DNA from: Isoetes taiwanensis
Taxonomy: Eukaryota; Streptophyta; Lycopodiopsida; Isoetales; Isoetaceae
Assembly: GCA_021234155.1 (NCBI GenBank)
Contig: JAJEKV010000022.1
Span: 9,738,934 to 9,802,933 of the forward strand
DNA: 64,000 nucleotides
Reading direction: 5' to 3'
In this document: in pieces, positions 57,270 to 64,000 of the stretch
Numbering within the stretch: position 1 is the stretch's first letter
How the letters are laid out: each line of letters begins with the position of its first letter
Program-made: the position numbers and the translations under genes
Notes under the pieces: model-generated
The model's database searches: none
Told to the model about the DNA's origin: nothing
The model's input: the letters and a program-made list of their open reading frames with translations, nothing else

Positions 57270-58170
57270 GTGTATTATCAAGCGTGTCACTGCTACTCTA
57301 TGCAATGCACAACAATTGTTTTCGCGCAAAAATTCATGATTGGTCACAGAAATCCCACTTGTTTTGGGTAGAGCCTATTGAACTGTATGGTTCTGAAGTG
57401 TGGGGGCATGCCATTAGTACTAATGCTTGGGAGAGCTTGGAACGGGTGCAATAGTCATTTCTCACTTACAACCTAGGAGTCAAAACTATGGTGCCCTGAT
57501 GATGATAGGTACACTCCTCTCGTGCTAACCATGGCTAAATGTCTTCAGCGTTTGAAACAATTGGAAAGAGCATTGTAATGCATGGTGTGCCTCCTTGTCT
57601 GTGCAATCAGAACACTGCATGGTGCTTGCTAGTTCTGATCCCGAGCTTTTGCAACAATATCTCATTGGTCATTTTCCTCATAAGATATGGGATGCAGTTG
57701 CACCAGGATGACAGGCTTATTTGCTTGCTTCTGTGTCCAGAAAAAAGCTTGTAGTTATTTCATCAATTCGTACGGGGTCTTACAAGCTGTGGATTGAGAT
57801 AGGTAGATGGGAGCGGCCGCAATTGTTGCGAAAAGCGAGATAAGATGAAAGCCATACTCTTCTAAGATGTCCTGCTTTTGAGATGGTCACGAATTATTAT
57901 TTGACCTTAGCATTCCGTTCCAAGCTACCACAACTTCTCAGAGAACTATCTGTGCATGACTTAGATGAGCGAGTTCAATTACTGAGCCATCAATAGTCAT
58001 CATGGTCTACTTATTTTCTCTTGATTGTCTAGTATCATCATCACTGCAATGGTTTTTCCCTTAAAAGCTTTTCGAGGCAGGGGATTTAATCCAAGTGGTA
58101 ATGGTTATACTAGCCTATTGTAAGGGTACCATGACCTCTCAGTCTTCATGGACATTAAAAAATATATTAT
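57270..58170 (+). pseudogene. LINE ORF2 3' remnant
   Basis: 'WVEPIELYGSEVWGHAIS' and 'TNAWESLERVQ' parallel 'LLYGVEVWGPRVSLATWND' of the LINE at 5.37-5.45 kb. The 3' end shows AAGCTTTTCGAGGCAGGGGA, GGGTACCATGACCTCTCAGT and GGACATTAAAAAA, the same terminal motif as at 6.3 and 12.8 kb. Heavily mutated. Confidence 0.75.
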
Positions 58171-58849
58171 ATTCTTTGCATTTGCAACACTTATGCTTAG
58201 GATTCATGAGTGGTTTGCAGCTTCGACGGACTGTTTATGTCATTCCTGTAAGTTGGTTGACTTTCCACTTTGCATACTTTACATAGGCTGTAACCATTAG
58301 ATTGTACCTAAAAGTTGAGCTTGAAGCATTTGTCTTTCAGCTCTTGCTTTATTGCCTTGGAGATGATGGATCATTTACAATCCTTCATGGGTTTTCAATG
58401 CAGATCATACTTGGCCACAAAATATCTTGCTCGTGCAATCCATTTCTTTAAAACATCCAAGATCATATCCAATACCTTGGCTGGCACCCATATGATGCCA
58501 AAGCAATTGAGTACCTTGACGACCTGCATTTCTACTTTAGTTGTCATTGTCATTAATTAGTTTCTTAAAATGCATTAAGAGGAGTTGAACATAGAATCTG
58601 CTACTAAAACCATGCTTTTGCAGCTTGGCATGTTAGCCCTTAAAAACTATATTGTTTGTGGTTTTATATAAGGTATGTCAATGAGTTGTGTGCCATGCGT
58701 GATGTGGCCCACCTTGTAGAATTGCAATTTTGCAAAAGTGTAATAAACATCGGAGCGACAGCTTTGTTAGTATGGTATTCATACGATTTTACTCTTTTGA
58801 TTTGAAGCATTATATATTAATAACATCTCATCATATGCTCACACATAGG

Positions 58850-58935
58850 AATAGAATAGAATAGAATAGAATAGATTTTTTAACTTCCACGAAGACCAAG
58901 ACACATATAATGGCCTAGTGTAACCATTAGAGTTT
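58850..58935 (-). mobile_element. LINE 3'-end remnant with (ATTCT)n tail, minus strand
   Basis: (AATAG)n at 58855-58876 followed by TTTTTTAACTTCCACGAAGACC is the reverse complement of the GGTCTCCGTGGACGTTAAAAAA plus (ATTCT)n end seen elsewhere in the window. Confidence 0.7.
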
Positions 58936-58979
58936 TTTTGAGGTCAAATAAGGGCTTTGTAAGAATATATTAGGGGGGG

Positions 58980-59260
58980 CTGCCACGTAGGATCCCGAAC
59001 CTAGCTTCCCCCCCTCCATACCTAACTTTCACTCTCCCCTAACCTAACTTTCCCCCCTCCGAACCTAACCTCATACCTAACTTTGCAATCACTATTTCCT
59101 AACGACCAATATTTGATGATTACATCTAAGATTTTCATTTTCCCACCATCGAAGCTTCAAAGCCATCGAAGCTTCGGGCCATCGAAGCTTGCTCTCGCGC
59201 CATCGAAGCTTGCTATCACGCCATCGAAAGCCAACGATCTTGCCATCGCCTAAACATTGT
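58980..59260. repeat. Short interspersed motif clusters
   Basis: First a CCTAACTTTC-type cluster (58990-59090), then five GCCATCGAAGCTT-type units (59148-59226). Confidence 0.8.
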
Positions 59261-59779
59261 TTGAATTGATTATGGCGGATTTTTAAAGAAATAGAGTTTT
59301 AAATTTTTCAATTTCGCCTCGCTTGTTGGCAAGAATCTTCCTAATTCTAAGCTCCGGCCCGGTTTCTGGGCCTTTTGCAACGCCAATGGCAAAGGTATTT
59401 GGTTTCGAAGTTGTCATTGCATTCCTTTGAGTGTTGTTGGTTCTAATACTTCGCTTTCGTGATCAAACTAATTCGAGGGTCAATTTAGAGTGCAAGTGCC
59501 AAAAGGATGCATGCCTTACATGAATAAGTTCACTTGGAAGCAACCAATAGATGAAGATGCATCACAGCTTCGAGTCATGAATATAGACCCTCGGGCTAAA
59601 GGCCAAATGTATCCCATCCAAAATTCTACCTAAGATCCCGGCCTTTATTAAATTTGCTTGTAAGGGACAAGCAAGGGTTACTAGGTTACCGCAATAATTT
59701 GGTTTATCGATCCACATTTGCGTGCCATGTGTAACCACTTGTATGGATTCAATTGCAAAGTTTTATCGATGTTAATCAG

Positions 59780-61984
59780 CTCCAACAGTGAACTACTTGT
59801 CGTCTCAACAATGCAAAGAAGCTCAATGAATTGGAGGTAGAAAATCAAAAATTGGTGACGGAGATGAAATCACTGCAGCAAGGAATGAAGGGGGTTGCGC
59901 AAGAAAATGATTCCCTTCACAAGCGAGTCAAACGAATGAAAAGAACTCCACTGGGGATCAGGGAAAGGGCAAGAAACTTGAAGCCCATAAATATATTAGC
60001 CCCTGGGGGTGGAGGCTCAAAAAAAAGGGTCATGGCTATTAAAAAGCTTGTTGATCCAAATCTTGCAGAAGAAAATAAGAGAAAACCTGCTAATATTGTC
60101 CGTTTATTAAAGAAATTAGTTACTAAAGATGATGTATTGAGAATGTTAAAGCTTCCTGGTAGCATTCTGTTAGGAAAGTCAGAGTACAAAGAATTGTTGC
60201 AAGAGTTGGGGAACAGTCAAACCTTAGAATCAGTGCAAGAACTGTGTGACAATGTCGGAATAAGTAGGCAAGCTTATATTGCTTTGTTTAGATGCTTGCA
60301 GGATGGCCTTAAACAACAAGGCATTACCAAAAATATTGTACTACCAAGGATGACTTGTGTGAGGACTTGTAGGTCATCGAGAAACAGACAAGTGCAAGAG
60401 CTTTTTGGTGATATGTATCACCGACCAGCAAAGTTGTCAATTTGATACATTGCCATCTTATACCAAAGGTAAGAAGAAGTCAAGTTTGGTGATACTTTCC
60501 GCCTTTAATGAAAATAACAATTGCTGGATAGACTTAAGTAGAATGCTTCAGCTTTTGGTTCAATTTTATGATATGAAGGTAGAAGAGTGCGCTGGCAAAC
60601 TAAGAATTGTTTTGAAGCTGGATGAAATGGAATTGGTGAAAGGCGAGAAGCACGAGAGGGTTTCACTGAGTCTAATGAACAGAGCTTTGAATACAGGGAA
60701 TGAAGAGTCAAATCTAGATGGTAAGTTTTTCGTCCAAACCAAGATCACATTTGGTGGGTTGGTTTATTTCCGTGTACCGAGGAAAACCACAAGATAACCG
60801 AAATGGGTTTTGATCAAACACCCATCCCCACAATGATTGCCTCACACGGAATCGGAGAAAAACTTGCGCCCCCGGATATGGTGAGTAACGAGGTTGAATG
60901 GCATCGCGGTCGCAGATTTGAAGACAATAAAATGCATGTACGTAATGAAGCATGGTGCCTGGTAAGACTACTCATGCTTGTTCCTACCGCCTCTATGCGA
61001 GAAGAGATTCAGCTAGGTTGGACAAGAGTACAATAGACCGCGGTCCGTGATGAGCCACCAAATAGAGAAGGAAGGACACAACCTTGATGCCAATTTCCGC
61101 CAATTCCGCCAATTCCGCTAAAAAAAGAGTACACATATGCACCCTTCATGCTTTCTTTGAGAATCATAGACAAGATGGTTTACATGAGTATCCTATTTGC
61201 TTGGAATAAATCACCCCAAAGCTCTAGGAAGCCGCCATGCATGAAGTTGAAAATGTGCTATCTAATGTGGGACTTCATGGTGGGCACTACAAAATACTTC
61301 AAGATCCAAAGGTATCCCAAGAAGGTTCCCCAAAACCCAAAGATGGGTGGTCCAAAGGCTAAGAGGTTTTTGCCTCCCGCGAAAAAGAGAACTTATCCGG
61401 TGTTTGGGAAGCTTACAAGGATCTTATTGTACCGAGGATGATCGAAATGATCGTGGTAGATCACGCCTGAAGAAAATCAAGGCATGGCAGGATTTCTCTC
61501 AGACCGGTAAAGGAAATGCGAAAAAGGTAGTGCGGGAAAATGATGTTGCCAAATTCCGTGAGGCACCACAAACTTCACTAAGTCTTTCCCGACGGCATGG
61601 GGTGAGGCCAATTTGACTCACTATGTCCATATTCTGTTCGCACATGGCGTGTGGTTTGTCAGGGAATATGGAAGCCTGGGAATTTGGAATACACAGGGAA
61701 TGGAGAAGTCCCATAAGCAAGCAAAGAATGCATTCTTCCGTTTCACTCAACACAGAGGTTCAGTTGGGAATTCCTTACAGCAGATGTGTCAATGGTTTTA
61801 CAGAAGGATCGTGTCCAAATGGGTGAAGAAATCACGGAACCAGAGTGAATCAACACTTGCTAAGTTGTTTAGACAAAAAACCCAGCGGGAAAAAAAGAGG
61901 GAAGCTTGGTATAAGTCCGCAGCTGTTGAGCGATCAAGGGAGTGGAGATCAATGAGATGTAGGCAAGGCAAAGGTTATTGTTAG
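59780..61984 (+). pseudogene. Unclassified transposase-like gene, frame-broken
   Basis: One long protein can be read through several frame changes. 59831-60445 is a coiled N-terminus ('LEVENQKLVTEMKSLQQGMK') followed by 'EELCDNVGISRQAY'-like and 'GDMYHRPAKL' regions. 60405-60797 has 'LVQFYDMKVEECAGKLRIVL' and 'LDEMELVKGEKHERVSLSLM'. 60803-61036 has 'FDQTPIPTMIASHGIGEKLA'. 61430-61984 has 'LTHYVHILFAHGVWFVREYG' and 'WNTQGMEKSHKQAKNAFFRF'. The 'YGSLxxxxxQGMEKSHKQAK' block resembles a motif of repeated animal and plant proteins I regard as transposases, but I cannot name the superfamily. At least three frame breaks (about 60.43, 60.80 and 61.1-61.6 kb) show it is decayed. No terminal inverted repeats are visible. 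Confidence 0.5.
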
Positions 61985-61989
61985 AACTA

Positions 61990-62717
61990 GACAACACTTG
62001 TGCAATTTTATCCTAGCAAAGATGTCTTCAAATTTCACTCTTATGATAATTCAAGCTTATCAAAGATTTTTTAATACTTCACAACAACATTTGCATTTCA
62101 ATCAAATTCTTCACACTAGCAAGGAAGCCACATTATGGTCAATAATTCCTTGCTCAAATTGTTCTTCAACAACTACAAGTATGCACTAGTCACCTTCCTT
62201 AGAATATAATGCTTCAACCATTAAAAATTCCGACACCAACTATTGTACTGCTTCACTAGAAAGGTAGGGATTGATCGAAGTTCCTCAGAGCAACGCTTGA
62301 TCGCTTCCATTCGATCATATATATGAGACGGATCAGAGCATCCTTGAACCGAATAATACTTCAAAGCTCGCTTCACCTTATAATAGAACAACCAACGGTT
62401 TAGCATTGCCGGATCAACTTTCTTATTCAAGCAAAGTCCTCATTCTAAATATCCCACATGCGTTTTCTTCAAAAATGATATTCGAGCTCAACCTTCGAAT
62501 ATTTCATATCTACAACTTATTTCTTCAATGCTTAAACATTAACATCTTTAACCATAGTCTTACTATTAACCTTCAGCCAACTTTCATAGTCTTAAGGTTT
62601 ACAATGATGCCATTAGACATTGTAGTTTCTATCTGCATGTGAGCTTCACTGAAGATTAATTTGACTGCAACAACCTATACTGTTCCTCACAATATGACAT
62701 GATTCACATTTCCAACA
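61990..62717 (-). repeat. 3' LTR of the copia element (outer end not located)
   Basis: The inner edge is fixed at 62717, where the minus strand reads polypurine tract then TGTTGGAAATGTG. The outer edge cannot be defined because the other LTR lies beyond the window. 61990 is only the end of the preceding gene, so the LTR may start anywhere from there to about 62.4 kb. Confidence 0.55.
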
Positions 62718-62728
62718 CTTCCCCTTCA
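62718..62728 (-). other. Polypurine tract of the copia element
   Basis: TGAAGGGGAAG on the minus strand directly before the LTR start TGTTGG. Confidence 0.8.
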
Positions 62729-64000
62729 TGTCATATCTTCTTATGTCATATCTGAATCTGTATGCATGATTTATTTTCTGAGCTCAGTGAACCTTTTCTC
62801 TGCCAGAACCTTTGTTAAAATATCTCGCAACTGCTTATCTGCATTTCTAATATAATTAACTTGAATCAACCTTTGCATATCGCAGATCCCTAATGAAATG
62901 CATTTCTAATTCTATATGCTTTGACCTTTCATGCATTACTGGATTTCTGGTCATGGCTATGCAGCTTGTGCTGTCACATAGCATCTCACTAGAGTTTGGC
63001 TGCTCAACTCCAAGTTCTAAAATTAACCTCCTTTCCCATATTAGTTCTTTTGCACATAATGTGGTGGGAGAGGCATACTAGCCTTCTCAAGTAGCTTGAT
63101 AATGCTATAGATGACTGTTTTTTGCACTTCCAAGCTACAAGACCTCCTCCAAGCATCATAAGGTATCCTGATGTTGACTTTCTTGCATCTAAATCTCCCC
63201 GCCCAACCAAGATCACAAAAGCAAATAATATTAAGTTTTTGAATTGTATGCAATTCCCATATCCATAGTGCCTTTTAAATATCTCGTAACACGCTTTTAA
63301 AGAATCCAATGATCTTTCCTGTGATCATTGTTATATCTACTGAGCATGTTTACACTATGAGCAATATCTGGCCTTGTGCAATTAGCAACATAGGCTAGGC
63401 ATCCTGTTAAAGATCTATATGGAATTTTCTCCATAATTTTCCTTTCATCATCATTTTTAGGACACATGTCCAGAGAAAGCTTACATCCTGGTGCAGCAGG
63501 AGTTTTACTAATGTTACATTCTTTCATTTTAAATTTCTCAAGCATACCCCTGATCTGCTCCTTTTGAGTTAAAATGATGGTACCTTTATCCCTATTTCTT
63601 GACACCTCAATCCCTAAAAACTTTGTAAGTTCTCCAAGGTCTGACATTTCAAATCTGCTTTTCAACAACCTTTTGCACATCAATAAACATTTTGTCCCTT
63701 TTGCCACCATAATGTTGTCATCAATATATAAAGCAATAATGCACCAACCGTCTTGACATTCAAATTTATACAAATTCCCATCATTCAAAAACTTAACAAA
63801 TCCTTGTTCAATAAGATAAGAATCCATGCATTTGTACCATTCTCTAGGAGATTGTTTTAGCCCATTCCAAACCTTATCTTCCCCTTGCTCAAATCCTGGT
63901 GCTTGTTTCATGAAAATTTCCTCATCTAATTTTGCATTTAAGAAAGCAGTTTTTACATCCATGTGATGTACTTCTAGATTCCATGCATTTGCCAAAGCCA
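62729..64000 (-). pseudogene. Ty1/copia pol (reverse transcriptase and RNase H), continues past the window edge
   Basis: Minus strand from the right edge. Reverse transcriptase: 'VHHMDVKTAFLNAKLDEEIF', 'MKQAPGFEQGEDKVW', 'LKQSPREWY', the catalytic box 'IIALYIDDNIMVA' (YIDD), 'GELTKFLGIEVSRNRDKGTI' and 'YRSLTGCLAYVANCTRPDI'. RNase H: 'GDLDARKSTSGYLMMLGGGL' and 'VAWKCKKQSSIALSS', then, in another frame at about 63010-62890, 'SSEMLCDSTSCIAMTRNPV' and 'MHERSKHIELEMHFIRD', ending 'DILTKVLAEKRFTELRK' before the polypurine tract. Frame breaks at about 63.30 and 63.05 kb make it non-functional as it stands. Gag, protease and integrase lie outside the window. Confidence 0.95.

Overview
The window looks like nuclear DNA of a land plant with a large, repeat-rich genome. 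The evidence is a multi-exon gene of the plant galectin-plus-GT31 hydroxyproline O-galactosyltransferase type, a PPR pseudogene of the plant E/DYW kind, a chromodomain Ty3/gypsy element, a Ty1/copia element and L1-type LINEs. The mixture of transposon-like families (tyrosine-recombinase/Crypton-like genes, hAT-like and unclassified transposases) makes me favour a fern or another non-flowering lineage, but that is inference. No bacterial, plastid or mitochondrial block is evident.

Layout. 1-17.7 kb is repeat debris: a 5'-truncated LINE with a 16-bp target-site duplication (2.3-3.8 kb), a second LINE (4.6-6.4 kb), direct duplications (7.6-9.4 kb), an 800-bp inverted repeat (12.3-13.1 kb), a PPR pseudogene (14.2-14.9 kb) and a broken transposase-like gene (15.9-17.5 kb). 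From 17.7 to 36.4 kb lie two copies (A and B) of one duplicated segment in the same orientation. Copy A carries one solo LTR. Copy B carries a solo LTR, a rearranged gypsy element and a minus-strand LTR element that encodes a histone H3-like fold. Both copies share a 114-bp foldback MITE and minus-strand exon-like blocks.

From 36.4 kb the sequence is more genic. A galactosyltransferase gene (+, about 37.0-39.7 kb) appears intact. A Crypton-like tyrosine-recombinase pseudogene follows (+, 43.3-45.2 kb), then hAT-like remnants (-, about 49-49.7 kb). A gene of at least 12 coding exons (+, about 51.2-55.5 kb) comes next. Its in-phase exons join an XRCC4/XLF/PAXX-like head and coiled coil to a Crypton-type (DUF3504-like) recombinase domain. 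The right end holds LINE remnants, a broken unclassified transposase-like gene (59.8-62.0 kb) and the 3' half of a minus-strand copia element that leaves the window.

The two most unusual items are the XRCC4-like/recombinase fusion gene and the histone H3-fold segment inside an LTR retroelement. Both rest on motif reading by eye and need profile and structure searches.
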